A model generated the notes under the pieces. The model had not been told where the DNA came from, searched no databases, and saw only the letters and a list, made by a program, of their open reading frames with translations. A program made the translations under genes and the position numbers. 15,755 nt of DNA from Bacteroidota bacterium (GTDB lineage Bacteria > Spirochaetota > Spirochaetia > JABMQR01), in assembly GCA_013202335.1 (NCBI GenBank), contig JABMQR010000051.1, positions 1-15,755 of the forward strand, written 5' to 3'. Shown here one piece after another: positions 6,037 to 12,647 of this stretch (position 1 is the first letter of the stretch; each line of letters begins with the position of its first letter).

Positions 6037-7317
6037 TTAGATATTCTTGGAAATTGCGATTGCAGCAATGGTTCCGTCAGCAACAGCAGTAGTTATCTGG
6101 CGATATGCTTTAGTCTTAACATCACCTACCGCAAATACGCCATCGATACTTGTCTCCATCTCATCATTAGTACTTAGGTAGCCCCATTGATCAAGATCTA
6201 GATTACCGTCAAAAGCTTCAATGTTGGGAAGGAACCCGACAAAGACAAAAATTCCATTGGTTAGAACCTCTTTCCGTTCGCCTGATTTCAAATCTTCTAC
6301 GACAACACCCATATCCATGGTTCCGTACTTTTTGAACTCACGGGGTTCATGCTCAAGCAGAATTTCTACATTTTCAAGATTTCTTAACTTTTCCTGAGCA
6401 ACCATGTTGGCCTGAAAATGATCAAACTGGTGCACGATGGTGATTTTTTTTGCAAATTTCGCAATAAAAAAGGTCTCTTCTATGGCTGAGTTACCCCCGC
6501 CGATTACTACCACCTCTTTATCCTGAAAATATTTTGCATCACAGGTGGCACAGTAGGAAATACCATTTCCGCCATACTCTTTTTCACCGGGAAGTCCCAG
6601 AGGTCTTGGCCGTGAACCGGTTGCAACAACAATTTTTTTAGCTTTGATGGTCTCTACACCATCTATAGTAACCGTTTTGTTTTTCAGATCAACATTGTTA
6701 ACTTCAACAGCAGCTCTGAACTCAACACCGTTTGCCTTTGCCTGTTCACTCATGTAGTGAGATAGCATCATTCCCGGCTGTGGTTCAATAAAACCAGGGT
6801 AGTTGGAGACAAGGTGTGTAGTTGCAACATATCCACCAGGAAGAGCGGTATCAACAAGGATCGTTTTTACATGAGCCTGGGCAAGGTACAGTCCAGCAGT
6901 AAGACCAGCAGGGCCACCGCCCAGCACCACAACATCGGTCTCTGTTTCGTACTCTTGTATCTTTGCATGAGTTTCGGCTTTTTCTTCATCTGAAAGAAGT
7001 GTATCAAGATTTTTCATCAGAGCTGAGCGCTTAACACCACCGGTAAGTTTATCCCCGACAATGTTTCCGTTCTCATAAAAAAGTACTGTTGGAGAGCCGG
7101 TTATATCAAGTTCAGTAGCCAGTTCCCTGTTTCCCTGACGGAATATTTTTACAAAGGGAATATCTTCCCCATAAATTTCACTGAGTGATTCATATTTAGC
7201 AGCCAGAGCTTCACAAGGAGGACACTCTGTTGAATAGAAATCCACAACCACTCGGGGTTTATCTAAAACTTCTTTCTGATAATCTTCTGCGTTTATCTCT
7301 TTGATTAATTTTGCCAT
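6037..7317 (-). CDS. Thioredoxin / thioredoxin reductase-like flavoprotein fusion
   Basis: A 426-residue fusion. Residues 1-108 are a thioredoxin domain with the active site ECPPC (Cys32, Cys35) and a SPT cis-proline loop; residues 125-426 are a low-molecular-weight thioredoxin reductase: FAD-binding GGGPAG (133-138), redox CATC (256-259), second Rossmann GGGNSA (273-278), and the C-terminal GVFAVGDV FAD motif. The order thioredoxin-reductase is the reverse of the mycobacterial fusion. The NADPH 2'-phosphate motif, normally HRRxxxR, reads HQFDHFQ (296-302): all three arginines are gone, so NADPH is an unlikely donor. NADH, or ferredoxin as in the described clostridial ferredoxin-dependent flavin thioredoxin reductases, are alternatives. 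It is 56 bases downstream of the rSAM gene on the same strand with a ribosome site GGAG about 11 bases before ATG 7317, so it may supply reducing power or thiol chemistry to the peptide pathway. Confidence 0.9.
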   Translation of the reverse strand: MAKLIKEINAEDYQKEVLDKPRVVVDFYSTECPPCEALAAKYESLSEIYGEDIPFVKIFRQGNRELATELDITGSPTVLFYENGNIVGDKLTGGVKRSALMKNLDTLLSDEEKAETHAKIQEYETETDVVVLGGGPAGLTAGLYLAQAHVKTILVDTALPGGYVATTHLVSNYPGFIEPQPGMMLSHYMSEQAKANGVEFRAAVEVNNVDLKNKTVTIDGVETIKAKKIVVATGSRPRPLGLPGEKEYGGNGISYCATCDAKYFQDKEVVVIGGGNSAIEETFFIAKFAKKITIVHQFDHFQANMVAQEKLRNLENVEILLEHEPREFKKYGTMDMGVVVEDLKSGERKEVLTNGIFVFVGFLPNIEAFDGNLDLDQWGYLSTNDEMETSIDGVFAVGDVKTKAYRQITTAVADGTIAAIAISKNI

Positions 7318-7350
7318 GTTATTTACATCTCCATTTTTTTACAATCAAAA

Positions 7351-7366
7351 TCAGCATAAAAGCTGA
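7351..7366 (-). other. Small hairpin between the rSAM and reductase genes
   Basis: TCAGC and GCTGA form a five-base-pair stem around a TTTTAT loop, followed on the - strand by TTTTG. It is too weak to be a full terminator but could lower read-through or mark a processing site between the two genes. Confidence 0.3.
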
Positions 7367-7373
7367 AATATAC

Positions 7374-8684
7374 TCACTCCGGCTGCCCAAAATAAAGGGA
7401 TAGCCCCATACTCATCATCTCTTTAACCGGTCGACAGTCCGGGGACTGAATTTTTCCGGATTTATTTTTAGCCACTGATCCGCATCCGCCTCCGCAGGCA
7501 AGCTGCATAGAGCATCCGGCACATTCCGGAATAGTAGTTACATCCCGTTCCTCCCACTGCTCAATAATCTCATCTTTACGTGTAATGGTAGGATAGAAGG
7601 TTCCCAGTGATTCTCCGTCCATACCAACAGTTGCGGTGCAGGAGTAGATACGTCCGGTAAAATCAAAAGCCCATTCTGTTTTACATGCAGGGCAGGAGTC
7701 AAACAGCGGATTAGGTAATTCGCCGTTTTCAAAGATAAACTTCGAGATTGAGAAAGCCGGTCTGTGAAACTCCAGAAACTGCGGCTGTTTTTTGATGAGT
7801 GCATATATGTCTTCGTAAAGGCTGACTCTGTCATACAGTTTTGATTGATCAGACTGACAGAAATGCAGTTCATAATTTCTTCCAAGCTGTGTTTTGAAAA
7901 GTGAACTTGCTGTCCAGCCTTTAGCTATCGCAAAGTCAGCAAGCTCTCCAAGGTGCGGCATATTTTCACGATCTACAACAGCCCGAAGGTTAACGGGCAT
8001 TCCCGCTTCAAGAGCTGCATCTATTCCTTCCACTATCTGGTTAAAGGTTCCGGTGCCGCCCTTGAGCATCCGTCGTTTGTTATGAATTTTTTCCGGTCCG
8101 TCCAGTGTTACCTGAATTTCTCGTATGAATCCCTCTTTCAGGATAGGAATGTAACTTTTTAGTGCATACCCATTCGTTACAAAAGCAAGACCAAGCGAAC
8201 GTTTTGATGCTTCGTCAATGAGGTACTTAATATTGGCTTTTGGTGATTTTCCCGGAAGAAGAGGTTCTCCGCCAAAAACGGTTATATATTTTTTTCTTCC
8301 GGCAAACTCTTTATCGATATAGGCAAAAAAAGCATCTATTACTTCCGGCTGTTCCATCTCGGTGGTATGCTCATAGCCTTCCTGATAGCAGTAGGTACAG
8401 GCAAAGTTGCAGAAGTAGGTGGGGACATAGAAGATTTGGATTTCGTCGGAATCTCTGGTATCTGAAAAATCAAGATATTCACGGGTGTACAGTTTTTTTT
8501 CTTCGCCCGGATCTGAGAGATATCCTTTTGCAGTATACTCATCAACATCAGTAAAATTTCCTGTTTGCAGCTCTTGTGCTTTTTCAGCTGAGAGAATATC
8601 CGCCTGTTTTGTCAGCGGGTTAACAATAAAATAATCTTCTGAGTCTTTAAGTTTTCCAAATATATTATGCTTTGAAAGTTCCAT
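7374..8684 (-). CDS. Radical SAM/SPASM enzyme, probable maturase of the 31-residue Cys peptide
   Basis: A 436-residue protein. An N-terminal domain of about 80 residues precedes the radical SAM core; the [4Fe-4S]/SAM motif is CNFACTYC (Cys92, Cys96, Cys99), and GGEP is at 138-141. The C-terminal SPASM domain is complete: Cys334-x9-G-x4-Cys349, then Cys388-x2-Cys391-x5-Cys397-x3-Cys401, then Cys417, which would hold two auxiliary [4Fe-4S] clusters; Cys331 is an extra. This architecture is typical of peptide-modifying enzymes that make thioether, C-C or related crosslinks. ATG 8684 has AAAGGA nine bases upstream. The 31-residue Cys peptide gene lies 88 bases upstream, separated by a terminator, a normal RiPP order. 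I cannot place it in a named maturase subfamily; it might instead be an anaerobic sulfatase-maturase-like enzyme, but no sulfatase is nearby. Confidence 0.92.
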   Translation of the reverse strand: MELSKHNIFGKLKDSEDYFIVNPLTKQADILSAEKAQELQTGNFTDVDEYTAKGYLSDPGEEKKLYTREYLDFSDTRDSDEIQIFYVPTYFCNFACTYCYQEGYEHTTEMEQPEVIDAFFAYIDKEFAGRKKYITVFGGEPLLPGKSPKANIKYLIDEASKRSLGLAFVTNGYALKSYIPILKEGFIREIQVTLDGPEKIHNKRRMLKGGTGTFNQIVEGIDAALEAGMPVNLRAVVDRENMPHLGELADFAIAKGWTASSLFKTQLGRNYELHFCQSDQSKLYDRVSLYEDIYALIKKQPQFLEFHRPAFSISKFIFENGELPNPLFDSCPACKTEWAFDFTGRIYSCTATVGMDGESLGTFYPTITRKDEIIEQWEERDVTTIPECAGCSMQLACGGGCGSVAKNKSGKIQSPDCRPVKEMMSMGLSLYFGQPE

Positions 8685-8718
8685 CTATGTAATTCCTTTC
8701 TGACGAAGGTGAATTTGT

Positions 8719-8761
8719 AAAAAAGGAGTTTGTACACGGACCCGAAAGTCCGGGTACAAAC
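8719..8761 (-). terminator. Terminator (likely leaky) between the Cys peptide gene and its rSAM gene
   Basis: On the - strand GTTTGTACCCGGAC and GTCCGTGTACAAAC pair over 14 positions with one mismatch around a TTTCGG loop, and a run of six T follows (8719-8724). It starts 11 bases after the peptide stop codon. Partial termination here would give many peptide transcripts and few maturase transcripts, as is common in RiPP operons. Confidence 0.85.
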
Positions 8762-8772
8762 ATCCAAGAGTC

Positions 8773-8868
8773 TTAGTCGTGACAACCTGCCACTACAACA
8801 GAATTCTTTGCGCAGCACTGGGCTACGGCTTTCTGATTAGCAGGTTTCTTGTTAACAAGTGATCTCAT
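8773..8868 (-). CDS. 31-residue cysteine peptide, candidate RiPP precursor
   Basis: A 31-codon ORF with a strong ribosome site, AAGGAGG, eight bases before ATG 8868, and stop TAA at 8773-8775. The first 17 residues are basic and Asn/Gln/Ala-rich (three Lys, one Arg before residue 14) and would serve as leader; the tail CCAKNSVVVAGCHD holds a vicinal Cys18-Cys19 pair and Cys29 before a final His-Asp. Tiny size, clustering of Cys at the C-terminus, strong translation signal, terminator directly after the gene and an rSAM/SPASM gene next to it all point to a modified peptide precursor. The product could be a thioether-bridged peptide, or a metal/metalloid-binding peptide. I do not recognise a named precursor family. 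Confidence 0.82.
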   Translation of the reverse strand: MRSLVNKKPANQKAVAQCCAKNSVVVAGCHD

Positions 8869-8892
8869 AAACAATACCTCCTTACAAAAAAT

Positions 8893-8927
8893 TTGAGCAA
8901 CTTTTCAAAAAATACATTTTGAAAAGT
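8893..8927 (-). promoter_or_regulatory. Leader hairpin/operator upstream of the Cys peptide gene
   Basis: ACTTTTCAAAA (8900-8910) and TTTTGAAAAGT (8917-8927) form a perfect 11-bp inverted repeat with a six-base loop, followed on the - strand by TTGCTCAA. The same blocks occur before the DUF1847 gene (5921-5964). TTGCAA-17-TGTATT could be a weak promoter overlapping it. Possible roles are repressor operator, RNA stabiliser or attenuator; the nearest T-run is about ten bases past the stem, so it is not a standard terminator. Confidence 0.5.
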
Positions 8928-8984
8928 GCAGCATTGCAAAAACTTCAAAATCCAAAAACAATCAACGATTATTCTGGATCATTA

Positions 8985-9641
8985 TTAACCTCTGCAAGAA
9001 CACCCTGAGGGTTTAATTCCCAGTATCGTCCAACTGGCAACTTCAATTTTCCCTTTCGGGTAGGGGTCGCTCTCCTCCAGAATATGTACATCAGTAAATC
9101 CGGCATTATTAAGCTGTTCAGCATACATCTCTCTGGTAACAGACCCTGCCCAGCATTCAGCAACAGCTGCCGGGTCATTATTATACTCATCAGGCACCGG
9201 AACAGAGGAGTAGATATCACTTACTACAAATCTGCCGCCCTTTTTGAGGATTCTGAATATTTCATTCCATACTGTCTGTTTGTTGTCAGCATGATTTATG
9301 GTGCAGTTAGAGATTACAAGATCAACCGCAGCATCTTCAAGAGGGATATTTTCAAGGTTTGATTTGAGAAAGGAGACGTTTTTTACACCAAGTTTTTCAG
9401 CATTTTTTTCGGCCTTTTTCAGCATGCCTTCCGAGATATCGATACCATACACAAAACCTTCTAGTCCAACGCTTTCTGCCATGCGAAGCACATCTGTTCC
9501 CCGTCCACTTCCAAGATCAACACAGGTTTCACCTGCAGCTACTTTGCTGTGGTTTATAGCTCCTCCGCAGGAGAGGCAGCAGCTGCTTTCAGCCAATTTG
9601 GAATAACGCAGGTTTACGGCACTGCTTACTTCTGTAATCAT
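8985..9641 (-). CDS. ArsM-like SAM-dependent methyltransferase
   Basis: A 218-residue class I methyltransferase. SAM-binding motif I is VDLGSGRGTD (41-50), with the acidic GIDIS at 66-70. It resembles arsenite methyltransferases: an N-terminal CC pair (Cys21-Cys22, plus Cys25), SNC (Cys113) after motif IV and ECWAGS (Cys163) in the position of the ArsM ECxSGA segment. These correspond to the cysteines that bind As(III) in ArsM, although the N-terminal region is shorter than in typical ArsM (about 260-350 residues) and the C-terminus ends in GCSCRG. ATG 9641 has GGGAG nine bases upstream and begins 13 bases after the marR stop, so the two form an operon. The substrate could be a metalloid, a small thiol or the neighbouring Cys peptide; sequence alone does not decide. 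Confidence 0.85.
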   Translation of the reverse strand: MITEVSSAVNLRYSKLAESSCCLSCGGAINHSKVAAGETCVDLGSGRGTDVLRMAESVGLEGFVYGIDISEGMLKKAEKNAEKLGVKNVSFLKSNLENIPLEDAAVDLVISNCTINHADNKQTVWNEIFRILKKGGRFVVSDIYSSVPVPDEYNNDPAAVAECWAGSVTREMYAEQLNNAGFTDVHILEESDPYPKGKIEVASWTILGIKPSGCSCRG

Positions 9642-9654
9642 TATATAAATCTCC

Positions 9655-10050
9655 CTATAATACTTGTAAAAGTATGTTTAATCCGTTGTTAACGGCTGTT
9701 TTTTGTTCGTTGGTGAGTTCTGCAAGGATTCGCTCTTCACAACATCTTTTCTCATACTGAATTGCCAGATCACACCGCTTCCCGGCTTCTGTTAGTGAGA
9801 GGGAGAGGTACCGGCGATCATTCTTATCAGGTTTTCCCACAATGAATCCCCGATCAGTTAATCGGCTGATAACTCTGCTTCCCCGGGAAGGGGACAAATC
9901 CATAAGTGACGAAAGGTTTTTTGAAGAGAGTGTTTCGTGTTTGGCGATGATGGAAATACACGCTACTTCACCAAGTGTCAGGTTGAAAGCCAACCCGATC
10001 TCATCACTGAAATTACAACGTTTTTTCAATTCAAGAATTTCATCAATCAT
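9655..10050 (-). CDS. MarR family transcriptional regulator
   Basis: A winged-helix regulator of 131 residues from ATG 10050. The helix-turn-helix lies in SSKNLSSLMDLSPSRGSRVISRLTDRG and is followed by the wing with the family motif DKNDRRYLSLSLTEAG. An open frame continues upstream to TTG 10116 (153 residues), but this TTG falls inside the predicted -10 box and has no ribosome site; ATG 10050 has AAGGA 11 bases upstream, and TTG 10080 is an intermediate possibility that would restore a longer first helix. Cysteines in RCCEERI near the C-terminus could sense thiol stress or metalloid; that is inference. It heads the methyltransferase-peptide operon and diverges from the MFS transporter, with operator-like repeats in between, so it very likely represses both directions until a ligand appears. 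Confidence 0.88.
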   Translation of the reverse strand: MIDEILELKKRCNFSDEIGLAFNLTLGEVACISIIAKHETLSSKNLSSLMDLSPSRGSRVISRLTDRGFIVGKPDKNDRRYLSLSLTEAGKRCDLAIQYEKRCCEERILAELTNEQKTAVNNGLNILLQVL

Positions 10051-10087
10051 TTCCGATAGTATCCTTATAACTTTTGTCAAATAATAA

Positions 10088-10143
10088 TTGCTATTAGCAA
10101 CAGTTGCTATTGACAATTAAACAGTTTTTATTGATATTGTCAA
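10088..10143. promoter_or_regulatory. Three operator-like 13-bp repeats for the MarR regulator
   Basis: Three copies of TTGnTATTnnCAA lie at 10088-10100 (TTGCTATTAGCAA, a perfect 6-1-6 palindrome), 10104-10116 (TTGCTATTGACAA) and 10131-10143 (TTGATATTGTCAA). The third covers both -35 boxes of the divergent promoters, and the second overlaps the -10 of the marR promoter. Such palindromes with TTG/CAA arms are in keeping with MarR/SlyA operators. Confidence 0.65.
10116..10143 (-). promoter_or_regulatory. Promoter of the marR-methyltransferase-peptide operon
   Basis: On the - strand TTGACA (10138-10143), a perfect -35, is followed after 16 bp by TTTAAT (10116-10121). Transcription would begin near 10109, leaving a leader before ATG 10050. 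It overlaps the divergent promoter and two operator-like repeats. Confidence 0.55.
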
Positions 10144-10165
10144 GACTATTTATAAAAAATATTAT
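10137..10165 (+). promoter_or_regulatory. Promoter of the MFS transporter gene
   Basis: TTGTCA (10137-10142) and TATTAT (10160-10165) with exactly 17 bp between them. The -35 box shares bases with the divergent -35 of the marR promoter and with the third operator-like repeat. Confidence 0.55.
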
Positions 10166-10218
10166 TTTTTTCCATAATTATATTTTACCATGAAAAAAAT
10201 AAAGTAAGAGAGGTTGAG

Positions 10219-11466
10219 ATGAAAGAGTCTTCAAATCCCAATTTTTTTGCATTTACGTTCCATGCCCTGTTTCTGGCACTGACGCTGAACTTCATTGATA
10301 TAAATACTGTTGTTCCGAACATGATTGCCGAAGCCGGTGGGTCCTCTGTACATCTTGGTATATTGTCGGCGATAATGATCGGCGGTACAAGTTTTATGCA
10401 GCTGTTTTTTGCCGGAATCCTCATGCCGTACCCTAAAAAGAAACGATTTCTTATTACCGGGATCTATCTTAGGGTTGCAGCACTTATTCTTCTTGGATTA
10501 TTTCTCCTTGGTGCGGATGGATCAGGTTCAGAAGGGATTTGGAAGGTTTTTGTCATACTTGGGATTATGACTATATTCTCTTTTAGCGGTTCTTTTGCGG
10601 GGATTGCTTATATGGATATTCTTGGCAGAGCGATTGAGCCGGATCGCAGGAAACGGTTTTTTCTGCTGAAGCAGCTGATTTCAAGTTTCGGCGTTATTAT
10701 TTCCGCACTGCTTGTCAAACTTGTGTTAAGCCTTTTTGCCTACCCGGTAAACTACAGTATTCTCTTCATATCTGCCGGTGTGCTGCTGCTAATTGGGACA
10801 ATAGGATTCTGGCTTATCAGGGAGCCTGCAGGGGTGGGAAAAACGAAAATAAGTATGTCAGAAAGGTTTCGGGCTTTTCGTGATGCAATTAGGAAAGACA
10901 GAAATTTACGGATGTATCTGCTGCTTATTAATACTTCTGGAATAACTCTTGTTACTATTCCCTTTTTCATTCTCTTTGGCCGTACACAGTTTGAACTTAC
11001 CGGTACCATGGTTGGTACCTATCTGCTGGTTCAAATGAGCGGGAGTCTTGCAACAAATATCATTCTTAATATGGTGAACAAAAACCAACGGTACAAGGGG
11101 ATTCTCTATATGTTTATTCTGGCAGGAACCGCTGCGCCACTGGCAGCATTAATTCTGTCTTCAAACCAAACTCTCTATGTTATTGTTTTCCTTATAAGTG
11201 GAATCAGTCTTGCTTTATATCAAATTGCGGCTCCTGGAGTACTCCTTGAGATATCAAATGATGAAAACCGTCCTGTCTATACTGGATTAGCCGGAGCCGG
11301 AAGTATTATGAATATGATCTTTCCGATCATTGCCGGACTACTTATTCGGCTGATTGGTTTCCCGGCTGTCTTGGTGATCTCATCTTTAATTATATTCTCA
11401 GGAGTGTTTGCAGCAAAGCGGATTGACTGTACAAGAATCAGCGGTAAAAAAACAGCCGTAGAATAG
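10219..11466 (+). CDS. MFS family transporter
   Basis: A 415-residue integral membrane protein with about twelve hydrophobic segments and the cytoplasmic basic loops expected in a major facilitator (for example PYPKKKR after segment 2 and the long loop around residues 195-230 between the two halves, which contains MSERFRAFRDAIRKDRN). No signal peptide. ATG 10219 has GAGAGG upstream. It is transcribed away from marR, and shared operator-like repeats suggest joint control. In the context of a peptide/methyltransferase operon, the likely job is efflux of the product or of the toxic inducer; uptake cannot be excluded. No substrate family can be given from sequence. Confidence 0.85.
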   Translation: MKESSNPNFFAFTFHALFLALTLNFIDINTVVPNMIAEAGGSSVHLGILSAIMIGGTSFMQLFFAGILMPYPKKKRFLITGIYLRVAALILLGLFLLGADGSGSEGIWKVFVILGIMTIFSFSGSFAGIAYMDILGRAIEPDRRKRFFLLKQLISSFGVIISALLVKLVLSLFAYPVNYSILFISAGVLLLIGTIGFWLIREPAGVGKTKISMSERFRAFRDAIRKDRNLRMYLLLINTSGITLVTIPFFILFGRTQFELTGTMVGTYLLVQMSGSLATNIILNMVNKNQRYKGILYMFILAGTAAPLAALILSSNQTLYVIVFLISGISLALYQIAAPGVLLEISNDENRPVYTGLAGAGSIMNMIFPIIAGLLIRLIGFPAVLVISSLIIFSGVFAAKRIDCTRISGKKTAVE

Positions 11467-11550
11467 TAAAAAGGGTTTCCCCTTGTTCCACCATTATCCG
11501 GCTGTTAAAGAACCACCGATTAGTCAGAAGTTTTTGATTACTCTATAAAT

Positions 11551-11572
11551 AGCTCCTAAACAAATAGGAGTT
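11551..11572. terminator. Weak bidirectional hairpin between the MFS and epimerase-like genes
   Basis: CTCCTA (11553-11558) and TAGGAG (11565-11570) pair around AACAAA, extended by a G-T and an A-T pair. It sits between convergent genes but has only a short T-run, so a terminator role is tentative. The remaining bases of the gap 11467-11580 show nothing else clear. Confidence 0.35.
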
Positions 11573-11580
11573 TAGCTCAA

Positions 11581-12567
11581 TTAAAATCTTTCTGAAATAT
11601 CCAAAAAGTCATCAATTGTCTTGTTCATTTCTTCATTAACATTTTGAAAACCAGGAAATGTATTGAACTTCTCAATCGTTTCAAGTATTCCGGTTTTGAA
11701 AGGAATATCTGCAGAATACGTCGGAACAAATCGTTTTATTTTAGTGTTGTCAAAGATTGAACTATGGGCCTTATCACCAAGGAGGGTTCCCCGGGATTCC
11801 GGAAAATGCCTGCAAATCATCTCAGAACTTACATGAACAAGATTTGCCTCAGTCCCCAATGCCCATGCAATAGTCTGTACAATTCCGTTCCAGGTGAGAA
11901 CTTCATCGGAGGTGATGTGAAAGGCGTGGCTAACTGCAGCAGGATTTCCCATGAGCCCGGTAAATCCTTTTGCAAAATCTCTGGAGTGGGTAAGAACCCA
12001 CAGGCTGGTTCCATCACCATGAACAAGGATTCTTTTACCTTTTCTGATGCGGTCTAGAATTGTTGAATCCCTGCTTCCGCCGAAAGGAACGGGAAGCAGA
12101 AGATCGTACGTATGTGATGGGCGTACAATAGTTGCAGGGAAACCTGATTTTTTATATGCAGCGAGAAGCAGTTCCTCACAATGAATTTTTTGCATTGAAT
12201 AGTCCCAGATGGGATTATTCAAAGGTGTTGATTCGGTAATTATAGGACTGCCGTTTTGTTTTTGGTAACATGAAGCTGAACTGATAAAAATATATTGCCG
12301 TGTTTTTCCTGCAAAGAGGCGGATGTCTCTCTCCACCTCTTCCGGAGTAAATGCGATCCAGTTAACTACTGTATCCCAGACATGACCTTTGAGCAGATCA
12401 GCGGTTCTTTTTTCATCATTTATATCACCAATAAGTACTGCAGCCCCGGGAATTTCGATGCCTGACTTCCCCCGGTTAAGCAGAAAGAGTTCGAACCCCT
12501 GTTCCACTGCCAATCTGCTTACTGAAGTGCTGATATTTCCTGTTCCGCCAATAAATAGTATTTTCAT
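11581..12567 (-). CDS. NAD-dependent epimerase/dehydratase family protein (extended SDR)
   Basis: A 328-residue extended short-chain dehydrogenase. The dinucleotide motif GGTGNIS is at 7-13 and the catalytic YxxxK is Tyr123-Lys127 in WDYSMQK. It resembles the nucleoside-diphosphate-sugar epimerase / CSP41-like group, whose substrates are often unknown. The ATG at 12567 has no good ribosome site of its own, but it overlaps the stop of a short ORF (ATGA), so translation is likely coupled. It lies downstream of the sphingolipid genes but after a strong terminator, so it is probably a separate transcript. Bacterial ceramide pathways do include an epimerase-like reductase (CerR of Caulobacter), but here a KDSR-like enzyme already fills that step, so I do not assign this gene to lipid synthesis. 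Confidence 0.82.
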   Translation of the reverse strand: MKILFIGGTGNISTSVSRLAVEQGFELFLLNRGKSGIEIPGAAVLIGDINDEKRTADLLKGHVWDTVVNWIAFTPEEVERDIRLFAGKTRQYIFISSASCYQKQNGSPIITESTPLNNPIWDYSMQKIHCEELLLAAYKKSGFPATIVRPSHTYDLLLPVPFGGSRDSTILDRIRKGKRILVHGDGTSLWVLTHSRDFAKGFTGLMGNPAAVSHAFHITSDEVLTWNGIVQTIAWALGTEANLVHVSSEMICRHFPESRGTLLGDKAHSSIFDNTKIKRFVPTYSADIPFKTGILETIEKFNTFPGFQNVNEEMNKTIDDFLDISERF

Positions 12568-12647
12568 AGTGTTAGTTTACCGCCTACTTCCCAGGAGCCA
12601 GTAAGCATATTAATGGTAAGCTCTATTTTTGCCTGGGTTGTCTTCAC
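12564..12647 (-). CDS. Very short ORF (27 residues) coupled to the epimerase-like gene
   Basis: GTG 12647 is preceded at six bases by an excellent ribosome site, AAGGGAG (12654-12660), and the frame stops in a four-base ATGA overlap with the epimerase ATG. The peptide starts MKTTQAKIELTINML and continues with a TGSWEVGGKLTL end. A longer version from ATG 12704 would be 46 residues but lacks a ribosome site. It is either a coupling leader peptide or a real micro-protein; I do not recognise it. Confidence 0.45.
   Translation of the reverse strand: MKTTQAKIELTINMLTGSWEVGGKLTL

Noticed and set aside
8240..8554. 104-residue open frame on the + strand inside the rSAM gene
   Set aside because: It is antisense to the conserved radical SAM core; composition and lack of start signals fit a shadow frame.
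8773..8868. Possible selenocysteine in the Cys peptide
   Set aside because: The Cys codons are TGC, TGC and TGT, the frame ends in TAA, and no in-frame TGA is used, so there is no sign of Sec in this copy.
8900..8927. Hairpin before the Cys peptide gene as a normal terminator of the marR-methyltransferase transcript
   Set aside because: The stem is AT-rich, and the T-run begins about ten bases after it, so standard intrinsic termination is doubtful; it is listed as a leader element instead.
9298..9606. 102-residue open frame on the + strand inside the methyltransferase gene
   Set aside because: Antisense to the SAM-binding motif region; Ser/Phe/Pro-rich translation typical of a shadow frame.
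11581..12567. Epimerase-like protein as the sphingolipid reductase (CerR-type)
   Set aside because: A strong terminator separates it from the SPT gene, and the KDSR-like SDR already carries the specific signature for this step.
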